A stretch of DNA of 64,000 nt from Paenibacillus pabuli NBRC 13638 (GCF_001514495.1 NZ_BCNM01000019.1:94074-158073); one strand, 5' to 3'; counted from the stretch's first letter, positions 41,298-50,835 are shown. Program-made: numbers and translations. The notes: generated by a model not told the origin, from the sequence alone.

Positions 41298-42437
41298 TTA
41301 TTCGAGGAAATCTTTAAGCCGTTTACTGCGGCTAGGGTGACGCAATTTACGAAGTGCCTTGGCTTCAATCTGACGAATACGCTCACGCGTAACACCGAAT
41401 ACCTTGCCCACTTCTTCCAGCGTTCTTGTGCGACCATCGTCCAGGCCAAAACGCAGACGAAGAACGTTCTCTTCACGCTCAGTCAAGGTATCCAGGACAT
41501 CTTCGAGTTGTTCTTTCAGCAGTTCATAAGCAGCAGCATCCGCCGGAGCCAGTGCTTCCTGATCCTCGATGAAATCACCCAGATGAGAATCATCTTCCTC
41601 ACCAATCGGTGTTTCCAGGGAAACCGGTTCCTGAGCAATCTTCGTAATCTCACGAACTTTCTCCACACTCAGGTCCATCTCGGCAGCGATTTCTTCCGGT
41701 GTCGGTTCACGCCCAAGTTCCTGCAACAGCTGACGGGATACCCGGATCAGCTTATTAATCGTCTCCACCATGTGAACAGGGATACGAATGGTACGCGCCT
41801 GGTCCGCAATTGCACGGGTGATCGCCTGACGAATCCACCATGTTGCATACGTACTGAATTTATAACCCTTTTTGTGGTCGAACTTCTCAACCGCTTTGAT
41901 CAGACCCATGTTTCCTTCCTGAATCAGATCCAGGAACAACATGCCACGTCCAACATAACGCTTGGCGATACTGACAACGAGACGAAGGTTAGCCTCAGCC
42001 AAACGACGTTTCGCTTCTTCATCCCCATTTTCAATCCGTTTGGCCAGTTCTACTTCGTCATCCGCAGACAGCAAAGGTACACGACCGATTTCTTTGAGAT
42101 ACATCCGAACAGGGTCGTTGATTTTGATTCCTGGCGGAAGGCTCAGATCGTCATCAAAGTGGAATTCATCGTCTCCCTCTCTGGTGTTGTTCTCGGAATC
42201 TTCACTAGGGCGAAGGGTTACCTCTTCATCATTTTCATTCACGACATCAATACCCAGGTCGCTCAGCTGCTCATAGAACTCATCCATCTGTTCTGCATCT
42301 TGCTCAAATGGGGAGAGTTTTTCTATAATTTCCTTGTAGTTCAACGAAGCTCTTTTCTTACCTGATTCAATCAATTGATCCTTAACCTGATCCAGCGTCA
42401 ATTCTGTTTCTAGTTCAGTATGCTGATCATTCGCCAT
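41298..42437 (-). CDS. rpoD: RNA polymerase primary sigma factor SigA/RpoD
   Basis: This 379-residue protein is the vegetative sigma factor. Region 1.1 (about 1-80) is acidic and region 1.2/2 starts at DPVRMYLKEIGRVPLLS. Region 2.3-2.4 shows KGYKFSTYATWWIRQAITRAIADQ for -10 melting and binding. The region 4.2 helix-turn-helix is VFGVTRERIRQIEAKALRKLRHP for -35 recognition. Length equals B. subtilis SigA (371) plus a few residues. The ATG at 42437 has GGGAGGAGGGAG. The yaiI-dnaG-rpoD order is the conserved macromolecular synthesis operon without rpsU, which here lies at 60.8 kb. Confidence 0.98.
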   Translation of the reverse strand: MANDQHTELETELTLDQVKDQLIESGKKRASLNYKEIIEKLSPFEQDAEQMDEFYEQLSDLGIDVVNENDEEVTLRPSEDSENNTREGDDEFHFDDDLSLPPGIKINDPVRMYLKEIGRVPLLSADDEVELAKRIENGDEEAKRRLAEANLRLVVSIAKRYVGRGMLFLDLIQEGNMGLIKAVEKFDHKKGYKFSTYATWWIRQAITRAIADQARTIRIPVHMVETINKLIRVSRQLLQELGREPTPEEIAAEMDLSVEKVREITKIAQEPVSLETPIGEEDDSHLGDFIEDQEALAPADAAAYELLKEQLEDVLDTLTEREENVLRLRFGLDDGRTRTLEEVGKVFGVTRERIRQIEAKALRKLRHPSRSKRLKDFLE

Positions 42438-42480
42438 AACTCGACTCCCTCCTCCCTAGAAACATCCAACATTCAGACGT

Positions 42481-44301
42481 TCACTGTCTCTCTAGGGCAA
42501 TCATTTCAATTGCAATTTGTGCCGCGCGTACAGAATCACCTGCCCGCTCTGCAGCAATCATTTCTTCTTTTTTCAAATCGTACTCTTTCTTACGCGGATA
42601 TTTCAGCACTTCCCTGATGCAATCATCGAGCATTTGAACACTCCATTCACCTGGACCATCCATCATCGAGATTGAACTGACCGTTTTTTCAAGTCGGTCG
42701 TCATGCAGTGAAGACATAAAACGGCTTGTATCCGACGGTTTGCCTTGCGCATAATAGGCATATAGATAAGCAGCAATAGCTGCATGATCATCTAAGTTAA
42801 AAGCTTCACCAAGATGCTCATTCACGTACTGGGCAGCCTCCTCATCCTGAAGCATCCAGGCCAGCAGTTTGCGTTCAGCAGCGTGATAAGCCGGCAACAG
42901 ATTGGGCGTAGGCACCTGCCTATTTTGTTGCCTACCATTATTCCACCTTTTCGGGTTATTATCCCCATACTGAAGGTTATTTTTCATAGCCTCCCGTTCT
43001 TCGTTACACTCCTGCTTCAGTGTTTCAAATGATACATCGACTTCCGCAGCCAGTTCCCGAAGATATACTTCCCGTTCAGTTGGAGAAGACAATGGAGCAA
43101 TAAGTTTGACCGCTTCCTTGGAGTAAGCGATTTGTCCGCCGCCTTCTAGCAGTATATGGTTTTTTTTTAGGTTTATAAGCTTAAATTTTGTAGTCGTAAC
43201 GGCGCCGTCCACAATCTGGTTTCGGAACCGCTCGCCACCGTGCTTGCGGATAAAATCATCCGGGTCGAGCCCATCTGGGATCAGAGCAATTTTGACCTGC
43301 AATCCCGCTTCCTCAAGAATAGGGAAGTTTTTGAGTGCTGCGGCCTGTCCAGCTCGATCACCGTCATAACATACAATGACTTCATCACACATGCCTTTAA
43401 GCATCAGTGCCTGATTCTCAGTGAGCGCAGTACCCATTGCCGCTACACCGTTCTGGATATCTTGATCCCAGGCGGAGATAACATCGCCATAACCTTCGAA
43501 CAATATGGCCTGCCTTTGTTTGCGAATTGCATTTTTGGCATGATGCAGATTGTAGAGAACACGGCTTTTGTTAAATAACCGGGTTTCCGGTGAATTTAGG
43601 TACTTTGGTTGCCCGTCTCCCAAAATGCGACCTGCAAATGCAATCGGCTTACCGCTCCTGCCATTAATCGGAAACATGACCCTGTCTCGGAAACGGTCTA
43701 CATACCCCTGACCTTCGTTTCGCGGTGACAGTAAACCACCCTTTTCCATCTCCTCAAGCGGAAATTCGCGCTTTTCCAGAAATTGTACCAAGGTATCCCA
43801 GCGATTCGGCGCATAGCCGATCTGGAACTGGTCAATTAGTTTGTCGCTAAACCCGCGTGAGCGTAAATATTCCATAGCCACTTTACCGTGCTCTGTATTT
43901 TTTAATAAGAAATGATACAGCTTCGCGGTAAGCTCATATGCTTCCAATAAACGTTCAGTCTCTGGATTAACATGAGCCGATTCACGCCCTTGCCAGTCCC
44001 CCATTGAAATGTGGCTTTCTTCTGCCATCGTCTTGACAGCCTCGGGAAAGGATAACCCTTCGATTTCCATCCTGAATTTGATGGCATTTCCACCCGTGCC
44101 GCAACCGTAGCAATAGAAAATTTGTTTCTCAGGCGTAACTGTAAACGAAGGCGTCTTCTCAGAATGAAAAGGACAGAGGCCTTTCATATATTTCCCCTGT
44201 TTGGTCAGATGTACAAATCGGCTCACCGTATCGACGATATCATGCTGCTGTAACACCGATTCAATAATGCTTTCGGGTATACCGCCTTGTCCGGTACTCA
44301 T
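42481..44301 (-). CDS. dnaG: DNA primase DnaG
   Basis: This 606-residue enzyme makes RNA primers for replication. The N-terminal zinc-binding domain has Cys43, His46, Cys64 and Cys67 (CPFH...CYGC). The catalytic core has EGYGDVISAW and the TOPRIM acidic motif CYDGDRAGQAAA near 310-321. The C-terminal helicase-binding domain (about 450-606) is present. Length and order upstream of rpoD match the family. A poly-T tract in the plus sequence at 43150-43160 encodes a run of Lys (NLKKNHI) and is a possible sequencing-sensitive spot, but the frame is intact. Confidence 0.97.
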   Translation of the reverse strand: MSTGQGGIPESIIESVLQQHDIVDTVSRFVHLTKQGKYMKGLCPFHSEKTPSFTVTPEKQIFYCYGCGTGGNAIKFRMEIEGLSFPEAVKTMAEESHISMGDWQGRESAHVNPETERLLEAYELTAKLYHFLLKNTEHGKVAMEYLRSRGFSDKLIDQFQIGYAPNRWDTLVQFLEKREFPLEEMEKGGLLSPRNEGQGYVDRFRDRVMFPINGRSGKPIAFAGRILGDGQPKYLNSPETRLFNKSRVLYNLHHAKNAIRKQRQAILFEGYGDVISAWDQDIQNGVAAMGTALTENQALMLKGMCDEVIVCYDGDRAGQAAALKNFPILEEAGLQVKIALIPDGLDPDDFIRKHGGERFRNQIVDGAVTTTKFKLINLKKNHILLEGGGQIAYSKEAVKLIAPLSSPTEREVYLRELAAEVDVSFETLKQECNEEREAMKNNLQYGDNNPKRWNNGRQQNRQVPTPNLLPAYHAAERKLLAWMLQDEEAAQYVNEHLGEAFNLDDHAAIAAYLYAYYAQGKPSDTSRFMSSLHDDRLEKTVSSISMMDGPGEWSVQMLDDCIREVLKYPRKKEYDLKKEEMIAAERAGDSVRAAQIAIEMIALERQ

Positions 44302-44348
44302 CTTGGTCCACCTTCATCTCTTTAACACGTAAATATTATTCGATAAAC

Positions 44349-44837
44349 TTACACATTCTCCTGCAAATCTTTCAAAAGTTTTGTCAGTTTATGTTGAAAA
44401 ATTTCCCGATCCTGCTCTGTGAAAGGCTTAGGGCCTTTTCCATAATGCCCTCTTTTTCGTGCTTTGGCCGCAGTATGACGGGAATCCAGCATGAAATCAA
44501 TGTCACGATCATTAAACTCGCGACCACGAAATGATAAAACATAACAACGTTTGCCAAGTGCGAGCGCCGCCAGTCCATAATCCTGTGTAATGACCACATC
44601 GTAAGGCTTAATGTGATTGGCAATGTAGAGATCGGCACTTTGGTCACTTCGATCAACCTGAACGGTGCGCACGCCTTCGCCACCCTGAAGAAAATGATCA
44701 AATGAAGAAACCATCAATACAGGAACGTTGAATCGGAGAGCTGTTTCTGCAATCTCGGCCTTGACCGGGCAAGCGTCACCATCCACAACAATGTGGCGTA
44801 CATTCAACTCACTCAAACCCAGACCACCCGGTTTCAT
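44349..44837 (-). CDS. yaiI: YaiI/YqxD family protein (UPF0178)
   Basis: This 162-residue protein carries the UPF0178 pattern: HIVVDGDACPVK near 15-26, VVITQDYGLAALAL near 85-98 and LDSRHTAAKARKRGHYGKGPKPF near 118-140. The aspartates suggest a PIN-like nuclease fold; function is not settled. It sits upstream of dnaG as yqxD does in B. subtilis. The start is uncertain: ATG at 44837 has no ribosome site, while TTG at 44816 has a G-rich stretch upstream. Confidence 0.88.
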   Translation of the reverse strand: MKPGGLGLSELNVRHIVVDGDACPVKAEIAETALRFNVPVLMVSSFDHFLQGGEGVRTVQVDRSDQSADLYIANHIKPYDVVITQDYGLAALALGKRCYVLSFRGREFNDRDIDFMLDSRHTAAKARKRGHYGKGPKPFTEQDREIFQHKLTKLLKDLQENV

Positions 44838-44913
44838 AAAATAGCTGCATATTGTAATATACGACCCCAGCCAGCCAAAATCCTTCTGACCGGGCTATGG
44901 AAATCAAAGGCTA

Positions 44914-44964
44914 AAATACGGAACGGCTGTAAATATAAATTTCTCACAATCCGTTCCGTATATT
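44914..44964 (-). terminator. Terminator after glyS
   Basis: ATACGGAACGG and CCGTTCCGTAT form an 11-bp perfect stem with a long loop of about 25 nt; TTTTAG follows on the minus strand. Confidence 0.75.
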
Positions 44965-45043
44965 TATACCCTCATATATCCTTCTTTAATACTGAATTTA
45001 TGCTTTGCGGCAGATCTGTCCTCCTGGATCTAAACCGACCCGA

Positions 45044-47119
45044 CTACCACACCAGTTTGGAGAAATCAGCAAAAGCTTTCAGATCACGGTCAATCGCTGC
45101 AAGCAGTGCCAGACGATTCGCCCGGACAGCTTCGTCTTCCGCCATAACCATAACCGAATCAAAGAATATGGTGATCGCTTCTTTCCAAGCCGATGCAATC
45201 GCGAGCGCTTCAGCAGCATCATGCTTAGACAATACCTGACGGTATTCCTCATTCGTTTGGCTCCATGCCTCATGCAGCTGTCGTTCTCCTTCTTCTGTGA
45301 AGAGTTCCGAATGTACCGACGCATTGGATGCTTTGGCAGCCAGATTACCTACACGGTTGAAGGATTCTACGGTTGTTTTGAAGGCATCTCCCGTTTGGAC
45401 GGCTGCCATTAGTGCCTCACCTTTTGGAACTACGGCGCTAATATCATCAAATCCGGAAGAAATCACTGCATCCACCACATCATAACGGACAGTCTCAGAC
45501 AACAGTTTTTTCACGCGAAGACCGAAGAAGTCCTGCAAGTCTTTACGAACCTCTTCATCCGCACGTTTCAACAGGTTCATCTGGGCATGCACTTGAAGTG
45601 CAACGCCAAACACATCGGACAAGGTCAGTGGAAGATTGTGATCCAGCAAAATTTGAACGATACCTGCTGCCTGTCGGCGCAGCGCATAAGGGTCCTGAGA
45701 ACCCGTTGGAATGATATTGATCGAGAAGCAGCCAACAATCGTATCCATTTTATCCGCAGCACTTACAATGGCACCTACGAGCGAAGCAGGAGACTGATCG
45801 CCGGCAAAACGTGGTTGATAGTGTTCAAAAACAGCTTTCGCCACTTCTTCTTTTTCACCAGCTTTACGGGCATAGTCTTCACCCATTACACCTTGCAGTT
45901 CAGGGAATTCGCCCACCATAAGTGTAACCAGATCGAATTTGCAGATATCCGCAGAACGACTCACCGCTTCAGCTACATCAGCAGATACGTGCAGCTTGGC
46001 AGCCAGGCCATCCGCAATTTTTCGAATACGGCGGACTTTATCTCCAACCGTACCGAGTTCTTCCTGAAAGACGATACTCTCCAGCTTCGATAATGCGTCC
46101 TTGATCTCCAGCTTCTGGTCTTCCTCATAGAAGAACTTTGCATCAGACAGACGTGCACGAAGTACCTTTTCATTTCCTTTCGCAATAACGTCCAGTGAAT
46201 CGCTGCCGCCGTTACGAACCGTAACGAAGTATGGCAACAATTGTCCATCGTTATCAAGCACAGGGAAATAACGTTGATGCTCGCGCATTGAAGTAATAAG
46301 CACTTCTTGTGGAATATTCAAAAATGAAGACTCGAATGTCCCGAACAGCACCGTTGGTGTCTCAACCAGGAACAGCACTTCTTCCAGAAGATCTTCCTTG
46401 ATCGCAATATCCCATTTCTTCTCGGCAGCCAGTGCCTGGATCTGGGACACAATCATCTGCTCACGTTCTTGAATATCCGCAATGACGTTCTCGGAACGAA
46501 GCACCTCCACATACGAAGCCGGATCTGTAATGACCGCCTCTTTCCCGAGGAAACGATGTCCACGTGTTACATTGCCAGACTTTACTCCTGCAACTTCCAA
46601 CTCAATAACATCGCTGCCCAGCAGAGCAACAATCCAGCGAATTGGACGTACAAATTTGAAATCATACGAAGCCCAGCGCATGAATTTGGGGAACGTCATG
46701 GCATGCAGTATAGCCAGCAATCCTTGACCGATTACAGAGGATGTTTCTACACCTTTGCTGCTCTTGGTCGCATAGATATATTCCACGCCGCTTAGTTCCT
46801 TGAATGTGAACTGGTCGGGTTCAACACCCTGACTACGGGCGAATCCGAGTGCAGCTTTGCTCCAGTTCCCACTGTCGTCCAGTGCAATTTTGCGGGAAGG
46901 TCCTTTGACTTCTTCCTCCACGTCCTCCTGTTTCTCGGCAACATTCTTGATTAAAACAGCCAATCGGCGCGGTGTGGCATAGGCGTTCACTTCACCATAA
47001 GCAATACGTGATCCATCCAGCCATTTCACGACCCGATCCTGCAGCTGTTCAATCGCTGCCCGCATGAAGCGCGCAGGCACTTCTTCCAGACCAATCTCAA
47101 ACAACAGATCCTTAGACAT
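45044..47119 (-). CDS. glyS: Glycyl-tRNA synthetase beta subunit
   Basis: This 691-residue beta subunit binds and positions tRNA-Gly and pairs with GlyQ to form the heterotetrameric bacterial enzyme. It begins with the family pattern DLLFEIGLEEVPARFMRAAIEQL and contains HRFLGKEAVI, HQRYFPVLDNDGQLLPYFVTVRNG and the HD-like region followed by a C-terminal anticodon-binding-like domain (about 590-691). Its ATG at 47119 overlaps the glyQ stop by 8 bp and has GGGGGAG upstream, so expression is coupled. The operon is controlled by the T-box upstream of glyQ. Confidence 0.97.
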   Translation of the reverse strand: MSKDLLFEIGLEEVPARFMRAAIEQLQDRVVKWLDGSRIAYGEVNAYATPRRLAVLIKNVAEKQEDVEEEVKGPSRKIALDDSGNWSKAALGFARSQGVEPDQFTFKELSGVEYIYATKSSKGVETSSVIGQGLLAILHAMTFPKFMRWASYDFKFVRPIRWIVALLGSDVIELEVAGVKSGNVTRGHRFLGKEAVITDPASYVEVLRSENVIADIQEREQMIVSQIQALAAEKKWDIAIKEDLLEEVLFLVETPTVLFGTFESSFLNIPQEVLITSMREHQRYFPVLDNDGQLLPYFVTVRNGGSDSLDVIAKGNEKVLRARLSDAKFFYEEDQKLEIKDALSKLESIVFQEELGTVGDKVRRIRKIADGLAAKLHVSADVAEAVSRSADICKFDLVTLMVGEFPELQGVMGEDYARKAGEKEEVAKAVFEHYQPRFAGDQSPASLVGAIVSAADKMDTIVGCFSINIIPTGSQDPYALRRQAAGIVQILLDHNLPLTLSDVFGVALQVHAQMNLLKRADEEVRKDLQDFFGLRVKKLLSETVRYDVVDAVISSGFDDISAVVPKGEALMAAVQTGDAFKTTVESFNRVGNLAAKASNASVHSELFTEEGERQLHEAWSQTNEEYRQVLSKHDAAEALAIASAWKEAITIFFDSVMVMAEDEAVRANRLALLAAIDRDLKAFADFSKLVW

Positions 47120-47999
47120 GCTCAGCTCCCCCTTTCTTAATCAGCGGGAAGCCGAGCTTCTCACGCTCTTCCACATATGTTGCAGCCACTTGACGAGCCA
47201 GATTACGAACACGGGTGATGTATCCGGTACGCTCCGTTACACTGATTGCTCCGCGTGCATCCAGCAAGTTGAACGTATGTGAACATTTCAACACATAGTC
47301 ATAGGCCGGGAAAACTAAGTTCTGAGCCATCGCCTTGTTCGCTTCTTCCTCATGCATGTTGAAGAGCGTAAACAGCATTTTGACATCAGATACTTCAAAC
47401 GTATATTTGGAATGTTCGAATTCAGGCTGACGGAACACATCGCCGTATGTAATGCCGTCGACCCATTCCAGTTCGAACACATTTTCTTTTTCCTGAATGT
47501 ATGAAGCAAGACGCTCCATGCCATACGTAATTTCAACCGCTACCGGATTCGTCTCAATTCCGCCGACTTGTTGGAAATACGTAAATTGGGTGATTTCCAT
47601 ACCGTCCAGCCATACTTCCCAGCCAAGACCAGCACAGCCGAGGGAGGGATTCTCCCAGTTGTCTTCAACAAACCGAATATCATGTTTGAGCGGATCAATG
47701 CCCAACTGTTTCAGACTATCCAGGTAAATCTCCTGAATATTGTCCGGAGAAGGCTTGATAATAACCTGGAATTGATGATGCTGATAGAGACGGTTTGGAT
47801 TTTCTCCATAACGACCATCCGAAGGACGGCGGGACGGCTCTACATAAGCGACTTTCCAAGGCTCGGGTCCAAGCGAACGCAGAAAGGTCATCGGGTTCAT
47901 CGTACCTGCCCCTTTTTCCGTATCATATGGCTGGACAATAATACAGTTGTGCTCGGCCCAGAATTGTTGCAGCGTGAGGATCATCTGCTGAAAATTCAT
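47112..47999 (-). CDS. glyQ: Glycyl-tRNA synthetase alpha subunit
   Basis: This 295-residue class II catalytic subunit activates glycine. It shows QPYDTEKGAGTMNPMTFLRSLGPEPW near 21-46, then AYVEPSRRPSDGRYGENPNRLYQHHQFQVI, the alpha2 signature with motif 2 arginines, and GLGWEVWLDGMEITQFTYFQQ. I start it at the ATG at 47999 (MNFQQMILTL), seven bases after AAAGGAG; an ATG two codons earlier is too close to that site. It is the first gene of the glyQS operon, downstream of a glycine T-box. Confidence 0.97.
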   Translation of the reverse strand: MNFQQMILTLQQFWAEHNCIIVQPYDTEKGAGTMNPMTFLRSLGPEPWKVAYVEPSRRPSDGRYGENPNRLYQHHQFQVIIKPSPDNIQEIYLDSLKQLGIDPLKHDIRFVEDNWENPSLGCAGLGWEVWLDGMEITQFTYFQQVGGIETNPVAVEITYGMERLASYIQEKENVFELEWVDGITYGDVFRQPEFEHSKYTFEVSDVKMLFTLFNMHEEEANKAMAQNLVFPAYDYVLKCSHTFNLLDARGAISVTERTGYITRVRNLARQVAATYVEEREKLGFPLIKKGGAEHV

Positions 48000-48055
48000 A
48001 ATCATGCTCCTTTTCGATGGTTTGTGATAAACAAGCCTAGAACGGTACGGACAAT

Positions 48056-48344
48056 AAAAAGCCCCCGTCCTACGCCTGTTATACAGACATAGGGACGAGA
48101 GCTATTCCCGCGGTTCCACCCTACTTGGCTTAGATATAAACAGGAGATCCCGTTCATTCAAGCCCACTTTTCCGTGTCCATTCATGCTCCCGAGTGCCAT
48201 TTCACAGACCGATTCAACCCGGCTCCCACCATCCCCGGCTCGCTCATACAGGATCAGCAAGGTCAACGACCGCTTCTGCTCCTAAATGTAATAAATCAAG
48301 TCTCCTACTTTCTCGTTCAATGCATGTCTCCAAAAGAGAAATTA
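48056..48344 (-). promoter_or_regulatory. T-box riboswitch (glycine) controlling glyQS
   Basis: The minus-strand leader contains the T-box core TGGAACCGCGGGAATA (48103-48118). The TGGA there can pair with the UCCA 3' end expected of tRNA-Gly. A downstream terminator hairpin (48061-48102) ends in five T, and the T-box core would form the competing antiterminator. In Stem I the sequence GAAAT-GGC-ACTCGGGAG places a glycine GGC codon at 48196-48198 in the specifier position, by analogy with other T-boxes. Uncharged tRNA-Gly should allow read-through into glyQS. Confidence 0.93.
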
Positions 48345-48350
48345 TAGTTC

Positions 48351-48379
48351 ATAATATATAAAAATAAGTACGAAGTCAA
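48351..48379 (-). promoter_or_regulatory. Promoter of the glyQS T-box transcript
   Basis: TTGACT (48374-48379) and TATTAT (48351-48356) on the minus strand are spaced 17 bp, just after the recO stop codon. Confidence 0.8.
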
Positions 48380-48407
48380 GATATATTATATTTTAATACA
48401 TGACGAC

Positions 48408-49160
48408 TCAAATCCCGTACTTTTCCATTTGATCAAGAAAAGAACGGGATTTCAGATTCAATCCGAGTTGATGATCCATAAAGGCCCGCATCATTTTTTT
48501 GATCTCAGCGCGGGTGCCTTCACTCACGGATATATTACCAAGTCTTTGCAGATCCAACTGCGCAAACAGGCGCAGCAGCTTCAAAGCCTTTGGACTTACA
48601 GACATCGCAGGAGGATCGAAGTGCTTGCAAGCACGGCACAGGACGCCCCCAAGCCTAGGACTAACAAATAATTGTTCATCCGGTCGCTCGTGACCACAGG
48701 AGATGCACTCATCAAGCTGGGGTCCATACCCGGCTGCCTGTAATATTTTCATTTCGTACAGGCTTGTGATGACCACCGGATCCTTCTCTTCCTTTAACGC
48801 CTGAAGACAGGCTTTTAACTGTTTGAACCAGAACGCGCCCGTCTCTTCATCCTGCAATACCCGATCCAGCAGTTCACAGGCATAAGATGCATAGGAGGCC
48901 TTAACCAGATCTTCGCGCAGCTCATGGTAAGACTCAATGATCTCCCCAGCGTTCAGTGTACCCAGACCCGTGTTTCGAAAATATACATATTGACCGTACG
49001 TAAATGGCTGCACCAGTGCAGCATGTCGGCTCTTGGGCTTTTTGGCACCGCGGACGAGTACCCCTACTTTCCCGCCGCTTTCGGTGCAAAGCGTAATAAT
49101 TTTGTTTCCCTCGCCGTAGTCCATGCTGCGGATGACAATCCCTTCCACCCTGTATAGCAT
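48408..49160 (-). CDS. recO: DNA repair protein RecO
   Basis: This 250-residue protein loads RecA on SSB-coated single-stranded DNA with RecR. The N-terminal OB fold shows EGIVIRSMDYGEGNKIITLCTESGGKVGVLVRGAKK. A zinc-binding CxxC...CxxC pair (CISCGH...CRAC) lies near 150-180, and the C-terminal helical domain completes the family length. The ATG at 49160 has AGGTGACGAGG upstream. The order era-yqzL-recO-glyQS is typical of Bacillales. Confidence 0.95.
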   Translation of the reverse strand: MLYRVEGIVIRSMDYGEGNKIITLCTESGGKVGVLVRGAKKPKSRHAALVQPFTYGQYVYFRNTGLGTLNAGEIIESYHELREDLVKASYASYACELLDRVLQDEETGAFWFKQLKACLQALKEEKDPVVITSLYEMKILQAAGYGPQLDECISCGHERPDEQLFVSPRLGGVLCRACKHFDPPAMSVSPKALKLLRLFAQLDLQRLGNISVSEGTRAEIKKMMRAFMDHQLGLNLKSRSFLDQMEKYGI

Positions 49161-49193
49161 GCCTCGTCACCTAACCATTCCCGAATCAGCCAG

Positions 49194-49334
49194 TTATCCT
49201 TCGGCTTCTTCATCTTCAATCACTTCCCTTGCAGTATCCGACTCCTGTCCCAACGAGCCACATGCCTCGGCATATAACAGATAGGACTCCACATCCCCCG
49301 TCATTGCAAAAACCTTCCACGAAAAATCTCGCAT
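49194..49334 (-). CDS. yqzL: YqzL-family small protein
   Basis: This 46-residue reading frame encodes MRDFSWKVFAMTGDVESYLL followed by an acidic tail ending in EEAEG. It fits the YqzL family: the pattern F-W-K-x-F-x-x-T-G-x-x-x-x-YLL is shared with B. subtilis YqzL, a small protein of unknown function encoded between era and recO. The position here is identical. The ATG at 49334 has an AGAGGATG site upstream; the stop is 34 bp before the recO start. Because it is so short it is easily missed. Confidence 0.85.
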   Translation of the reverse strand: MRDFSWKVFAMTGDVESYLLYAEACGSLGQESDTAREVIEDEEAEG

Positions 49335-49435
49335 CGGAATTTCATCCTCTCTTCAGAAATGACGTCTGCTTCTACCAGATAGGATGGAGTCTTGCAAGGT
49401 AAACTATGTGTTGCAATTACTGGATAATGAATGTA

Positions 49436-50335
49436 TTATTCGCGACCAAAGCCAAGATCCCGCAGTACACGTTCCTGGTTTCTCCAGTCCTTTTTCACCT
49501 TAACCCACAAGTCCATGAAAATTTTGGAACCGAGCAGGTTTTGAATATCCTGACGTGCCCGTTTCCCCACTTCCTTGAGCAAAGCACCCTGTTTTCCGAT
49601 AATGATTCCTTTTTGCGAATCACGCTCCACAAAAATGACGGCTGAAATATAAACGACGCCGTTATCCTGTACCTTCATATCCTCAATGGTTACCGCAATG
49701 GAGTGGGGCACTTCTTCACGCGTCATTTGCAAGATTTTCTCCCGAATCAACTCGGCGCAAACGAACTGCTCCGGATGGTCAGTTACCTGGTCGTCCGGAT
49801 AGTACTGTGGACCTTCCGGCAGATATTTGCCCAGCTGCTCCAGCAAGGTGCTAACATTGCTGCCTAGCATAGCCGAAACTGGAACGATTTCAGCGAAATC
49901 GTGCAGCTTGCGGTACTCCTCAATCAAAGGAAGCAAAGCTTCTGGCTCAATTTTATCAATTTTGTTCATGACAAGAATGACAGGCGTCCGCACATTTTTC
50001 AATTGTTCAGCAATATAACGGTCACCACCACCCATGCCTTCCGAAGCATCGATCAGGAACAGAGCAGCTTCCACTTCTCCGAGGGTGTTCAAAGCAGTCT
50101 GGTTCATGTAATCGCCGAGCTTGGATTGACGTTTGTGAATCCCTGGTGTATCCAGGAAAACGATTTGTTGTTGTTCCGAAGTATATACACCATGAATTTT
50201 ATTTCGTGTCGTCTGTGGTTTGTCCGACATAATTGCAATTTTTTGTCCAATGACTTGGTTCATCAGTGTGGATTTACCTACATTGGGACGTCCAATAATG
50301 GCTACAAAGCCGGATTTGAATGCTTGTTTTTTCAT
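49436..50335 (-). CDS. era: GTPase Era
   Basis: This 299-residue GTPase binds 16S rRNA and checks small-subunit maturation. The G domain has GRPNVGKST at 15-23, DTPGIH, and NKID. The C-terminal KH domain holds the GxxG-type motif in IGKQGALLKEVGKRARQDIQNLLGSKIFMDLWVKVKKDWR. Length matches the family (about 300). The ATG at 50335 has GAGGAGG. It is 41 bp downstream of cdd. Confidence 0.97.
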   Translation of the reverse strand: MKKQAFKSGFVAIIGRPNVGKSTLMNQVIGQKIAIMSDKPQTTRNKIHGVYTSEQQQIVFLDTPGIHKRQSKLGDYMNQTALNTLGEVEAALFLIDASEGMGGGDRYIAEQLKNVRTPVILVMNKIDKIEPEALLPLIEEYRKLHDFAEIVPVSAMLGSNVSTLLEQLGKYLPEGPQYYPDDQVTDHPEQFVCAELIREKILQMTREEVPHSIAVTIEDMKVQDNGVVYISAVIFVERDSQKGIIIGKQGALLKEVGKRARQDIQNLLGSKIFMDLWVKVKKDWRNQERVLRDLGFGRE

Positions 50336-50376
50336 ATGTTCCTCCTCAGGCGCCTAGGCCTGGAATGTATTGGTTT

Positions 50377-50790
50377 TTATTTTTTGGCAGAGTTCAGATC
50401 AGACGGTCCAAATGCCCATGGCAACAGTTCGGCAACTGTAGTTTCCTGCAGATCACCTTTCATGTTACCCAGAATGACCTTCATATCCGGATCACACAGT
50501 TCGTACATCACTTGACGACATACGCCACAAGGAGCAATCGGGCCGTCCGTATCCCCTACAATGGCAATGGCTTTGAAACTGCGCGGCTGCTGTCCTCCAG
50601 CAATCGCACTGAACATGGCTGTACGCTCAGCACAGTTGCCTGGTGTATAAGCAGCATTCTCAATATTACAACCATGATGCACATGTCCTTCACTGTCAAG
50701 CAGAGCTGCGCCTACCCCAAAATGAGAATACGGCGTATACGCTTTCGTACGTGCCTTAATTGCTTCCTGCATCAACAAACCATTATCCAT
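50377..50790 (-). CDS. cdd: Cytidine deaminase
   Basis: This 137-residue homotetrameric-type enzyme converts cytidine and deoxycytidine to uridine and deoxyuridine in pyrimidine salvage. Zinc ligands are Cys53, Cys88 and Cys91 with catalytic Glu55 (CAE and PCGVC). The substrate pocket NIENAAYTPG is at 42-51. The ATG at 50790 has GAGGGAG. Repeat copy B lies 46 bp upstream, between this gene and dgkA. Confidence 0.97.
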   Translation of the reverse strand: MDNGLLMQEAIKARTKAYTPYSHFGVGAALLDSEGHVHHGCNIENAAYTPGNCAERTAMFSAIAGGQQPRSFKAIAIVGDTDGPIAPCGVCRQVMYELCDPDMKVILGNMKGDLQETTVAELLPWAFGPSDLNSAKK

Positions 50791-50835
50791 AATTAATCTC
50801 TCCCTCTGGGGTGTACTATAAAGTTAACTAGTGCA

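Noticed and set aside
41295..42365. Long plus-strand open frame opposite rpoD
   Set aside because: Shadow frame of rpoD with no start signal and no recognisable domain.
43145..43165. Homopolymer run in dnaG as a possible frameshift
   Set aside because: The dnaG frame continues intact on both sides with family-typical sequence, so there is no sign of an error or programmed shift.
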